From Psettodes erumei (taxonomy: Eukaryota > Chordata > Actinopteri > Pleuronectiformes > Psettodidae): DNA of 64,000 nucleotides. Made by a program: the position numbers and the translations under genes. The notes beneath the pieces are model-generated. The model saw nothing but the letters and a program-made list of their open reading frames with translations. It had not been told where the DNA came from and did no database searches. Below are positions 48,061 to 60,904 of the stretch, in pieces (position 1 is the first letter of the stretch; each line of letters begins with the position of its first letter). The DNA is taken from the NCBI GenBank assembly GCA_016785225.1, contig JAFBJZ010000354.1, positions 2,642,001 through 2,706,000 of the forward strand. The letters are read 5' to 3'.

Positions 48061-51000
48061 TTCAGTCATACACTGATTTTGCTCTTAGCCCCTTTGATTG
48101 CAGGTGGAATGACTCCACCTTTTCAGTTCTGTCGTTGTAGTCTCTTACACTGTGCTACATGCTTATACTCAATACACACATGTAAGGAACTTTTTATACA
48201 TAAGGACATGTTTTTATAAAACATATCTTTACTTGTTATTATTTTTATTAGTTCATTTTAATATCTGGTGTCTTATTACCAGTGCTTTGGCCTTGTGTTT
48301 GTTATGGAAACACTGTACTTACTAAATTGCTCACTTAGATGGGGAAACCCCACGAGGCCCACGTGGCAAGAAGCACAAGCATACAAGCTCTTAAAACAGA
48401 CCTGCATGTAACACATTTATTTGGAAGGAGGCAATGGCAGAGTGTTAACAACTTTGTCTTTTTTTTGCCTTACTTTGTGTTTTCTTCCCCATGGGACTTT
48501 ACTGTGGTAATGTCGCCAGTGTTGTTTTCAGATCTCAACAATTACTTTGGTCAGTATAGTTATATAACATAATGATGGTCAAACAACAAAATATGTCCAT
48601 TATTATTATGAGAAGAATAGCATAATCATTTACTTATTTTACAGATAAAGCAAATACATACCCAGGAAAGTCAGTATTTGTCAATTAGGATTATTCTGAC
48701 AATTTTGTGAGGGAAAGTTTGTACTATTATCCGTAGCTATTCCGTATTCTCCAACCAGAATTTAATCAAAACCTCAAAGAATGAGAAAAACAATCAGCTG
48801 GGAGAATGATGCGATCTACCTCCAGGTTATGGCCTTCAGTAGTTAATGGTATGGTCTTCCCCGAGGGTACAGGAGGCCATCTTGGGAGGTGGACGAGCTT
48901 AGATAGTGTGATGGTCCCGATCGCTGGCCAAATGCTGGCGTCTGGGCAGGGGTCGTAAAAGCAGAGACAGAAATAAAAACTAATGGTGTGTCATAGCCAG
49001 AAGGGAGGGGGGTATACCATGCCTTGGCCCTACAACAAAACAGCTGTTTCTCATTACCAAAGGGGAGGGCAGGGGGAATGGTAGAGTATGCACCGTAAAT
49101 TACACATTCATCGCTCTTCCTGACCATAAATTCTTACCCTGGCTCCATTGGACGGAGCTCTCCCTCACCTCCCACTCCCTCTTTTTTTTTCACTCTCTTG
49201 TTCCCCACTCCCGTGTTTTCCTAGAGAAACGAATGGTAAATCCTTGGAGTATATGGGTGCCCGTGACTTGCCAAGATGCTTAACACTGAATGATTTCATT
49301 GCTTTAGTTTGGCGTTTAGGCCAGGCCCCAGGGGAGTGCATCACGTCAAAAAGGAACGCCCATGTCCATGCTTGACTTAAACACACAATCCCTGATCCAA
49401 ATGTAAACGAAAGGGCACCACCACCATACAGAAAGTCTGGATGCGAACCTGATATCACTGTTGAACTGGCCAACAGGTCTTTTAATACAAAGGTGGCTGC
49501 ATTTTCAGTTCTTATCTGCATCTTGCAGTCTCCATCTGGTAATGGTGTTTTCATGTGACAGAAGTGTGGAACAAGAATTGAAAAATCACAATTGAATTTC
49601 ACACATTTGTACTCCAAAAGCTGCCGTCATGACTTTGAAAGATGGAGTTGGAAGCTCTGAAAATAGTGAGTTGGACCTGTTAGATGAGATGATTAAGTTT
49701 CAAGGTTGTTTTTATAGCCCAATTTGTCCATGACTGATGGAACTGATGCTTCATAGAAAAGACACATGTCACAAAAAGACAAAGCTAACATGCAAACACT
49801 TGCCACCAGTAGAACACAGCCATCACTCCATTCTGTCACACAAACTACTCCTAATATCACTGATGAACTTCTGCGCTCTTGCAGACATTTTGTTGGTGCC
49901 GGTGGGGTTTTTCAACAGGAAACCAAGGGGAAGAATAGTCCAGCATTTTCAATTTAGATAATTTCAAAAATACACCAAACACACCAAAGCAAAGAATAGT
50001 TTAATTTAATCCACAGTTAAGATCCTTTTCAAACATAGAAATTATTGGAAACTCTCCTGAGCCAAGTCGTTCAAAGAAGCAGGGACATGATTCTGGAAAA
50101 GATGTATTGCTGTTGAGATTTTCAAATATAATTGTTCCATGATGTGAGGACCATATAAGAAACTCAATTCACCTCCATTGACCTGTACAGAATTCGCGTG
50201 ATTGCAGATCTGACCCTTCACACTCTTCCTCTGGTTTCTTTTCAGAGCAATGTCTCAACCAAGATGAATATGAAATCACTGTTAGATTGCAATAATATTT
50301 CCTTTGCCCTGTTTTTCCGTTATAATGCACAGCATGAATGACATAATTCTTACAGAAAACTCCCTCAGATATTCTGTCATCATCTGGGTGAATAAGAGGT
50401 CTGGGGTACATGAGGCCACTGGAGTCTCCCACCGAGTCACCAGTAACTGCCAGCAGTATCTACTGGACCCTCTCCTCCCACTACAGTGGCTTCCAGCCCT
50501 TTCAAGATCAGCGGTCCCGCTGAGGCATGATGATTTCCATCTCTGAAGCTCCACAACCGTCCTCTCTTTATGGCTCAAGATCTGAGAGGATGAATCTGGA
50601 ATTCTACAAAGAGAAAATGTCCGATTCGATTCTCAAATATTCCGAAGAACTGTACATCAACGTAGACAGCCTGACATGTTTGATCAGCAACAGATATCTG
50701 TAAAAGCAGTGTTGCTAAATCAAAATAACAAAACTATTTAATGTTACATGGTAGCCAATGTTCTTTATGAAAAGAGCAATTCTACATCTGATTATAGTTA
50801 AAAAGACATAAGTCATTTAGAATGCAAATCAGAGTTGAGGGACCTTTGCTTTATACTTCTCAGGGAGAGTCAGTGATGTATCAGTTGGTTTTATAAAAAG
50901 CAAGTGGAAAACCCAGGGAATGCATAGGATAAGCAGCAAATTTTAAGAGGTGTAGTTTCTATATACAAAGCTTTCTTTAACACAAATGTGTCTTTGGCTG

Positions 51001-54000
51001 AGAAAAGGGTCCGAAACTGCTGACACAGGAGAGGAAGCGTTCAAAGATGAGTCTGCATGCTGAGTGCTAGACATTATACTTGATATATACTGCCCTCTGT
51101 TGAAGGTAATCAGTACCGCATGGGAAGAAAGCTAAAAGAGTAGAGTAGTAGAGTAGAGTAAACTTTAATTTTCCCAAAGGGAAATTACCGAACAATGTCA
51201 TAAAGATCCAAATAGGTGCTGCAGATCTTTAGGAGAAACCAGATAATCATGTCCAATCATAGCCTCATTAAATAAATAAATAAGTACATTTTGATGTAAA
51301 AACTCCAAGCATCATGGTTGGGCACTCATCTTGACAGCAAGTTGCATCTGATTTTGCAACAAACACTAGGAACAAATTAAACGTGATATATAATAAATAA
51401 ATAATCAATAAAACTAATACAAAAATTTTACTGTCAACCACCGATCACTCCTCTCACTCTCACATTCAGGTTTTGGATCTGATCTACTGATTATGACAAT
51501 GAATCAGCAGTGTTATGACAGTACCGATTTTGGGGTGAGGACTGAGGAAGGGTGTGGATGGATGGTGTGAACAGATGATGATGCAGTATTTTTTCAGTGC
51601 GAGGACACAGGCTTCATGTGAAGGCGTCATTTTAATTAAACCATCACATAATCTTGCAGATTATGGTCCTATAGTGCACTTCCAGTGACGTACAAATGTC
51701 ATTTTAAAAAACCACAAGAGGGAGCTATAACCACATAAAAGATTATTCCTGCTATCTGACAGCCATTATCATCATCTGAGACTGAGGCTAGGTTTGCTGT
51801 ATTATTTATGAGATCATAGTAATGGTCATGGGTAATTTGGCAATCCAGATAAATAATAAATAGCTCTCTTGTTTTCCAGAGGTCTTGTCAAAAGTGTTTG
51901 GAAAGTTTTTGGTCAGGGAATGAGAAAAGCCAAAGAAAAGCCAAAAGAAAAAGAGCAATAAAGAGGAGAGGGTGGCCCAATAATGAATTCAAACCATACA
52001 AGTCTTTGTTGTTGTGGTCCATCACTATGCTGAAGAGGTGTCACATTTAAAAACAAATAATTTGAACGATGTGTTGTAATGATTAATCTCTGTTTAAAGT
52101 TTTAACAAAGAGTCATTTTTTTCTTTTCTCTTTTCTAGTGCATCAAACAATAATCTGTCACCAAAAAGTTGTATTTACTTCTACACGACTGGCTGCCACT
52201 TGTGTCCTTCTTGACCTTTTGATGACAGATGTGTGACTTTCATTTTCTGTCCTTAACATTCTGTCTACAAATTCCTTTTAGTCATTCCTTAGCGTGTTTT
52301 ATTGCGATTCAATTTTACGACAAATGCTACTGTCAGAAAGACGTTTGCAGTTTATGAATACGGTGAACATTATTAAAGATAAAGCAGAAATGTCTAAAAT
52401 ATTTTCATCTAATACTAAGTATTCATTTTCCAGGGTAAATAACATTCTGACATCTCATTCATTACCTCAATATTGGCCTTTGCAAATAAACCCTCTTAAA
52501 ATGTATAATCACAATAGTCACATATGTACTCGCTTTTCTCTTTCATTCCATTACAGTCCAGTTCTCATATAAAGTTGTTTTTTAACCTGAAACAGGAATC
52601 AGAACACTCATTTTGAAAGAGCTGCAGACCCTCCTTGCTCTTTTCTTTTACTTTTTTTTTCAAAAATAAATCTTTTAGACGTTTTGAATTACAGTCAATC
52701 ATGGTCAATCCGCTCCTCAAACATTTTGCATTCCAAACATCTCATCTCCAAACAACTGTTCCAACTGAGCTGCCAAACTGCAAGCAGTAGGACTGTTCTG
52801 TAGTAGGCTAAGACTTATGCTGGACTGATGAATGATGAAGACTATGCACTATCAATCTGACTTCTTTTTTTAAAGAGAATGTATGTTAAGCAAGCTGCTA
52901 TTTTACCCTTAATTCACCTCTGTTTCATGAACCCACACAGATTCAAACATATCCTACAGTACAAATGTTTTCGCTGACAACCTTGCATCGCACTGAAGCT
53001 GAAAAGTAATCAAATAGGTCTTTCATTTCCTGTCAACAGCTCTGGCTCATTTGATCTGTCGTTCATCGTCCTCACTGCACTCGCTGCTGGCCTGATTGTT
53101 GCTGCTGGATTCTTTCCTAACAATCGCTGGACAATCAGTGAACTGTGAACCATGCTCCACTGCTGTCTGGAGTCCTGTTACTGCCTGATACAGTTGTTTT
53201 TCCATCATTCTTCCTCCAGTTCAACCCCATGACAAGCTGTCTCTTCAGCCACCTGCATTCAACCCTAAAGTTGGATGAAAGGCAAAAAAAACACGTCAGA
53301 AAACAAACATTACAAGAAGTTTTTCTTCATGACATATTTGATTGGCTTGTCATGTCTTTAATACTATTTACAGGCTAATTTAGACAAAAGGGCAAGAAAA
53401 AAAGATGTCAGCTTAGGAAATAATAAGCTGACACAAAATGTCCTCCTCTGAAGGAAAGAAGCAGCTATTACTGCGTGCTGTAGGGCATTATATATTTTAT
53501 GGTTTCACCATACCAAATACAGAGAAGAGCAGAGCTCAAAACCACATTCACAATAGTTGCGGACAATAGTTGTGAGTACTATCCGTGTGTCCCAGGGATG
53601 TTAAAGTCTGACTTACTTTTTAAGAATTTATCACATTCCTATGTTCCCACATTATTACAGTGTTTTAGTTCCGACACCACATCAAACCATTAAAAGTGTA
53701 AAAATGTGTGAGGAGGCAGCAGAACAAACAAACTGCAGTTTGGGTGTGAAGCACACGCGTGGTGCATATAAGCTGAATTTAAGCAGAGCATTCACTTCAT
53801 TATCATGGTTTTGCACACCAACTATCTTTCACTTGCTGATGTATTTACAATAAACCAGCTGGGATCCTATCCAGAGTTGTGGCTGTCATCAGTCACTCTC
53901 AGGAAAGGAGGGATTTTTAACGGAGGTCAGATCAGAGCAGTGGACGCATCCAACCCTGAACTCTGGAAAAACACGGCCTTGTTTTCCTGCTGAGAGCGCT

Positions 54001-54436
54001 CATTACAAGACAGTATAAGAGCTTCCCACAAGCAAGCGCAACTCCTTGACCTCAGATTGGAGTGAATGGAGAGGATGAAAGCTCAGGCCAAGCCACAAAG
54101 GCAGACTCCAAACCTCGCCAACAAGCACCAGCCCCGTGAGTGTCAGCTTGGGACACAGATGTATGTTTTTGGGGTTTTTTCCTCCATACACAGCACGTAG
54201 AGCTTCGGTACATGTCAGCTGCTGCAGCTGCTCTCCTGTTGAGTCCTGTTGTGGTACTTCAGCCAAAAAAGCACAACAAATTTAGACAAATATAATATAA
54301 CTAGCACATGACTGTGATGCTCTTTTGTTTATCCATTACTGCTCTACCCTATGCGAAATGACACAGAAATTGTTTGTCTTTTGCCTGGTTCTCTACAATA
54401 AATACTGCAGTTACATCTGTCTGTCTGCAACGGCTC

Positions 54437-54589
54437 ACAAATGTCAACCTCATGGCTGTGCCAGAGGAAAAGTCAGAGGATCACCAAAGTCATAGGGATT
54501 CATCCTCCAGTGACCATTAATTTCTGTCAAAATTCATGGCAACATATTCAGTTCAGATAACCAGTCTTGACCAAAGTGGTGGACCACAG
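54437..54589 (+). repeat. Dispersed teleost-type repeat, copy D
   Basis: A short copy covering only the second unit: 'acaaatgtcaacctcatggc', 'aaaagtcagaggatcaccaa', 'attcatcctcc', 'aaaattcatggcaaca' and 'gaccaaagtggtggacca'. This is the best-preserved copy of that unit in the window. Confidence 0.75.
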
Positions 54590-57500
54590 GTGAGTAAACA
54601 GTGAACTAGATGCTAATAAACCACTTTAAACTGGTGTTTGCAACATTTGTTTGTCACATAGCTCATCATCAAATTTAAAGCATTTCATTCAACCGTCAAA
54701 CTAATATGTGACTGAATTTCATTCTGACATTCTGCATCACTCCACTCTCAAGCTTCTCTAGTAGCAAACATGCAGTTAAAGGCATTTCCCTACGCACTGT
54801 GTACACAACTGTGTACATGACAGATACAATTTGAAATTGAATTTGAAGTAGACACCGAGCTCAGCTGAATTACCAATGAGAGTATGATCTCTCATTTTCT
54901 CATTTGGGGTTAACCCACGTCTGCTGAGGTTACATACTACAGACATGACTGCGGTGGACCAGTGCACTTTGTCAAGTGGACACCTAACACTAAACCAGGT
55001 AATGACAAGGGCCAGGGGAGAGCAGGAAGAGACCAGGGAAACGTATGGCGTAAGGTTTTGTTTTTACTTTCTGTTGCCGCTTCCAGGTTTCACCGTAGAA
55101 AAAGACCAAAATTTTTGTCAAAACTTGTAGCATATCTCTTTCTGTCTCTCAAACTGCATGCAACAAAACATAAATTGTGTTTGTGTTTCTGATGAGTTAA
55201 CATTAACTGATGCTTCAAAAACTCGCACTCGTGGCTGTCAGCTGGTTGTGCTGCCTCCATGGCTTGTAAAATAAAACCATGCTCATGTAGTCAATAGGCT
55301 TTGTTTTGTTTTTTTAATCAATCAAAACCTACTGAGATGATCTGATTGTGAGGTTTACATTAATCCCTTTACAACAGCCAGAATATTACACCATGACCAC
55401 AACTCTTTTATTGCCACTTAAGATAAACTACAATGTTCATGTTATTTTGTTTTTTAAAAATTGTGCTCACTTGTGGCTCACACACACACACACACAAGAC
55501 AGAATCCCAGTGTTGATTCTGATGTGAAAAGAAAGACCTTGCCTCTCTTTGCTGGCTATTTTTTTTTTTTTTTTTAGCTTTTGTTGCATCGCTGATAAGA
55601 GAGTTGTAGACTCCCACAATTACAGTTAAGGCTCTTTGTGGTTGGATTGATAAAGAGGTTATATGAAGATGTTCCCAGGCTGGAGTTTTGTTTGTGGATT
55701 TATCATCAATGATTAAACACAGGCTACTCATTGATTTATAGGCCTCACTCATTTACCTGAAGTAACACTGCATTCATCTGATATTGATCTAACTTCAGTT
55801 TATGGAGTCACAAAAATGGTCTGAAATCTAGTGGGAATGGTCTTTGTTGTTTGTTTAAGGTACTGATTTACCAGTCTAATTATGACTGGAGACGTCAAAA
55901 TCAAATACACTGCCCAATTAATCAACACACCCCAGACTTTAATCAGGCATGACGAATCCTAATTTCAACAACCCTGATGACACACCACAGTTTGAGGCGT
56001 TGCCAGTGGAGGAAATTTCCAACACTACTCAAAAAAGCAACCCAAAACCCAAATCTCAGATAACAGCAACTTAATATATGGTTTGCTGAGAAAATAAAGG
56101 AGCCACGCAAGTGTTTCTAAATTGGCAACAAGAGTAACTGCCACACCTCACTATTTATTCAAGCCATATCACTCACTGCAGGTCTGTTTCCCAATCAGTA
56201 ATCACATACCTGGTGGGTCTTTGCTACCCATATGTGGGACTAAAAAGTATTTTGTGAATAAATGAAATGCACAAGACGCTCACAGCAAATTCTTGTCCAC
56301 CCCTTCATCTTGATAAATTGATAGAAAATGGCACACTGTACTATGAACAGCAACATTGTGCAACTGACTCATGCCACACTGTGCTTATCTGCAAAGTGGT
56401 TGGCTCAAGAGTGATCAGGTTTCTCTAATTATACTTGCCTTGATCTTTGGTAAATGAGTGACCGCAGGGTGGTCATTCGTTCATAATTTGATTCATTAAC
56501 TAATTTTGTAATTCAGTTTTTATTCTCAATTATTGGTTTTGAAATACTCCAAATGGGTTGTCAGACTATAAACAATAATACAATCAAGTTTTTGCCAGTG
56601 GAAAATCAAACTCTATGTGATTTTAAAAATAAAGGCTTGCAAAGAAAGTAACATTTATTTGAAACCCATGCAGACAGGGTTATACAAGGAGTATAAAATG
56701 TCCATATTATAAAAGGCATCAAAATGGGGTGATTTTGTTCAAGTTAAGCATAAATTATATAATATGGCACATAAACCCCATGAACCTGCAGTTTACTGCA
56801 TGTTTTGTGGAGTTGGGGTAAGTAGTACTTGGTCTACATTCTCTGAGATTTTGGGGCACTGAGGTAATAGTTTACCCAGAGTGTTTGTAGTGCAATTACA
56901 AGACAAAAGACTGTTTCAACAGGAGGCTTATTTTGTAATTCCTACACACCCACACAGGTGTTGTCACTCATATACCTAATTACGTTGCTGCTCAGTTTGC
57001 TATTTGGCAAAACTCCGCTGGGAACCGCCTGAGGTCATAAAACTACATGAGAAAAAAGCTGCAGACAGAAAAACAAAACAGGAAATTTTTACACTTATGA
57101 CTTTTCTCTTTATTTAAATTCTGATTTCAACATTGCTTCACTGATACTACCTTGTATCACTTACCACCTTTGGAGTTCATAGTTTTCCTCACAGCACTTG
57201 AGTGTGACCCCAGCTGCTCCTGGTAAAACTTGAGTGCACTCTTTTTCAGCCAACAAATGCAGGACAGGGGACAGGGCATCATCTGTTTGTAGCGTAGGAG
57301 GCTAGTAAATCTGTCACACGCATGGATTCAGTTTAAATTAATTCAATCGAGAAATTCAATCAAGAAAGATGCGTCACATGGGTTAAGAGAATTATTTTCT
57401 GATATCACTTCAGGCATCGGCACCACACAGCTTAATGCAAACTGACAAGGAAATCGGATTAGTTTTCTTTTATTCATGCTTGAAAGAGTTTCCATGAAAC

Positions 57501-59078
57501 AGTTCTGATCTTTGACAAATAAGTGTTATTGAGTCACTAAACCTATTTAGTTTAATATTATATGCAAACATAAAAGCCTTTAACATTAACACCAATCTGA
57601 TTAGCCATTTCAGAGAGGAGCAAATAAGATGTTAAAATGGCCATAGATCGGTGCCATATTGTTTCATATTCTTGGTTTAAAAAACAGTCCAAGCACTAAA
57701 ACCCCCCCCAAAAAACAGTGTTTCCTATCACACCACATTTACTCTGGATTCTGAGGGTTAACTTTGCTCTGAAACTGTGATAAGTGCTTCTGATTTTAGG
57801 CTAAGAGGTGCTCAGGCCGGCTAAGAGGAGACATCTGGGAACGATACAGATGGGGTCGTGCTAATCATCCCTTACCGCTGTTTTTATGGACTAAACTTTC
57901 AGCAAGCCGTCAGGATCTGAGCCTGTGTTCAGCCTTTTTATGGACCAAACAAGTAGCCCTAACCTGTGCTATTCATGATTCATGCTTTACTGTACATTCT
58001 GCAATGGTAATCCCATCAATAATGGTTAATAATTAATTAAAGTGATTAGTTTGCTACTATACGGTCAATACATTTTGCAGTGGAGGGAGTGGAGTGATTG
58101 TCTTCTCTATCACAAGCTGTGCCAGGTAACACTAGACAGAGAGCCACAAAGGGTAACTGCATGTTTGACTGAGCTTGAAGTGTCTAAGTTAGGTTATCAG
58201 TGTCTCTCTGTCAGAGTCATTTGGGCAGATACAAAAAGTTGAGTTTTACATCCAGCATAAACTTTTGATGTGCAGCTTTGATGGAGGTAAACTGAGCTAT
58301 GTTTAGTGTGTGAACTCCACCAGGGTTTCTTTTTGGTGAAATGACATTACTTGCCTACAGCCTAACACATTGTAAGTGGGTGACTACGTGTGTGTTACTC
58401 TTGTCATGTTCAAAGCCGAAATATGAGTCACACCAGTTGTTTTGTGCATCGACGGTTGACATTAAAGTGAAGCGCAGCAGCAAAATTGTGAGCCCTGAAT
58501 CTTTTGTGTGAAGCGAGCGAGCGTGTGGGAACTCGGCCGTGCTGCCCTTTGCACGCTTGAAGCCTTGATTCTGGGTGACAGTGATAACAAAAGGACGTGG
58601 GACAATTTCAAGGAAGAAGAGAGAAAAAGCTACAGAAAGAGAAGGAGGCTTGACAAAAGAGAACTATGAAATTCATAGCCATCAGTTTTCAAACCAAAGA
58701 GCAGATCTTTCCCCTCACACTAGCTGTTAAAGTTGATCTTGCATGTAGCACATGAGACAGTGAACTGTCTCCCTCTGACCCTTCCTGCTCGCTGTCACCT
58801 CCCTGCCCGTCTCCTCCTTCCAATAAATCCAAAGTGGGCCGCGTGTCGAGCTGACCCCCCCAGTGAAAGTGCCATGGAGCAACTCCAGATGTGAACATCC
58901 TCCCTCCCTCTCTTTCTCTCTCCCACACTCTTTTCTCTCTCACTTCCACCACCAGTCAACCCCCCTCCCTCCCCCATGCAGCTACGACTTTTCCATTTCC
59001 TTTTTTGGTGAAAAAATCTGAAACGGAGGCAGGGAGGAGGACGTTTCACCAATGCAGACAGGAGAGTGTATCTGGCTG

Positions 59079-59080
<2 letters not shown>

Positions 59081-59114
<34 letters not shown>
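59081..59114 (+). repeat. (TG)n microsatellite
   Basis: About 17 uninterrupted TG units. A CA array on the same strand follows 145 nt downstream, so the two are complementary. Confidence 0.97.
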
Positions 59115-59117
<3 letters not shown>

Positions 59118-59256
59118 ACTTCATCAAGGCGATGAAATGGTCGACTCAGCATAAACAACATTGCATGTATACATATTCAGCCACACACACACACACATAT
59201 GCAAACAGATGCGCACACACTCTGTTTTTACTCTGTCACACACCTTAAAACTACCT

Positions 59257-59259
<3 letters not shown>

Positions 59260-59300
<41 letters not shown>
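59260..59300 (+). repeat. (CA)n microsatellite
   Basis: About 20 uninterrupted CA units, complementary in sense to the TG array at 59081-59114. Shorter CA runs lie between and after them. Confidence 0.97.
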
Positions 59301-59302
<2 letters not shown>

Positions 59303-59530
59303 TTACTCTCTTTTATTACACACATGGTTTCTTTCTCCAACACTTTCTCAAACACGTTCATGCCCCTACCCTTCTGGATTCACACACACACTGATCTTTC
59401 CTAGAAAGACTTTTTAAACACAGCAGAAGGGTTTTCTCTGGCTTCGACAGTAAACATAACTCTACAGAAAGCTATGAGCTCATAAACCAGTAATGGATAT
59501 TTCACAACCACACATTATAAAAAAGCAGCA

Positions 59531-60904
59531 CAGTTCAATGTAAATGTATTTAATAAGACTTCACAAATAAGAATAACCATTGTAGCATTTTGACATATCA
59601 ATTATCTTTTTTTTTTTTTTTTTTTACCATTATTGCCTCAATGGCTTATTTTCCATCTTCAAATGCATATTTGCCAACTCTGACTCACCAGCATCAAAGC
59701 TGAAAAAAGAAATATAGTTGGTTGTTTTTTTTTTTATAATTTTCACAATACAAGTTAAAAACTAACAATAAAAAACAAAACAGCGTTTACCAGTAAAAAA
59801 AAAAAAAAAATACTGTGGCAAATCATGGCAGATGAAGACATGCATAGTCATGCAGTACACGGCGGTAATGCATTTCATTTCAGCTTCTTTTTGGGGTTAT
59901 AAATGCTGGCTCTGTGAGCAAAGGGTGATTAAAAGAGATTCATTACAACAAATGAAAAAGACAGAAATATGATGAGACATTATGTAAAATAAGTGTCATT
60001 GCAAAGTTCCACAAGCAGATACATAACGTTAAAAGGGCTTTGTGTGGCCTGTGCCGCATTTCTGAATTGTGTTTATGTGCACGTAACATGATAGCAAGAG
60101 AATATCTTCTCCAAAGTGCAAATGAAATTGTTGACCACGACTATTATAAACTGACAGCCTTACTGAAAGCATAGTCTCTCTTTTTTAACTTTCCATAAAT
60201 GTAATTTTTCTGAAATAGTTCTAATTTTAATTTTAATTTTTTATTATTATTATTTTATTTATTTATTTTTTTTTTTTTACAAGTGTCACATCTCCTTCTG
60301 TGTCATTATATACACTAACTTGTTCAGGACGCATAAAGCAAGACAAACATTATAGAAAGATAATTGTCGTGAAGAAAAGCAACATTCAAAATGCATAAAA
60401 CTGCAGTTATAAGAGCATTCAAACAGTAACTCCACCATACGTTGAAAATACAGGTTTATAATCTATATTGTATCAGTGTTCTGTGTCTCTGACCTCTACC
60501 TGAAGTGGCAACTTATTTATATAAAATATGAAGGAATATTTTTGCAAAGTGACTAGCATTTTGCCTTTCTTTGGTTTTATAGTACACATCATATAAGAAA
60601 TGTTGTTCCTAAGGCACTCCATAAAGTTTCTTTCACAAAATAATTAAGTTTTTTTGGTTAAAGAGGAAATCTTTGTGGTGGTTCATGCCAAGGACGCAGC
60701 ACAAACAGGATTTTTGCGCCCTAGCTCCTGGATGAAAATCTGATCCAGACAAGGACATTGAGGAACCGATGCCCTTTATATAAAAACAACCTGAGAGGCA
60801 GCATTTGTTAGCCTGTGTTACCTTCCTCGGTAATGACTCTGGGTTCTTGAAATGCTGTGGCAAAGGGGGAGACAAAAAGGTTGAGAACATCGTGAACGAC
60901 TGCT
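59531..60904 (-). other. fhl3: FHL3 3'UTR, approximate
   Basis: The sequence beyond the FHL3 stop (60905-60907) is AT-rich and noncoding. On the minus strand, AATAAA-type signals occur near 60250-60265 (in a T/A-rich tract) and an ATTAAA at 59549-59554. The distal one is used for the boundary. Poly-T tracts at 59607-59625 and about 60267-60278 are A-rich in the transcript sense. Confidence 0.45.

Larger units (their letters stand above)
48061..59530. other. Intergenic region between the 3' ends of RSPO1 and FHL3
   Basis: No gene can be supported in this 11.5 kb. Two adjacent minus-strand open frames of 94 and 150 codons (48843-49127 and 49165-49617) are the most coding-like sequences but match nothing I know. 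A minus-strand segment at 57165-57282 resembles an exon weakly. A GAGTA-type repeat (51138-51161) is followed by 'cccaaagggaaatt', similar to a tail seen in common fish repeats. Other items are a copy of the dispersed repeat (54437-54589), a poly-T tract (about 55559-55575) and microsatellites near 59.1-59.3 kb. Confidence 0.55.

Noticed and set aside
59066..59417. Thr/His- and Cys/Val-repeat open frames near 59.1-59.4 kb
   Set aside because: They are translations of the TG and CA microsatellites.
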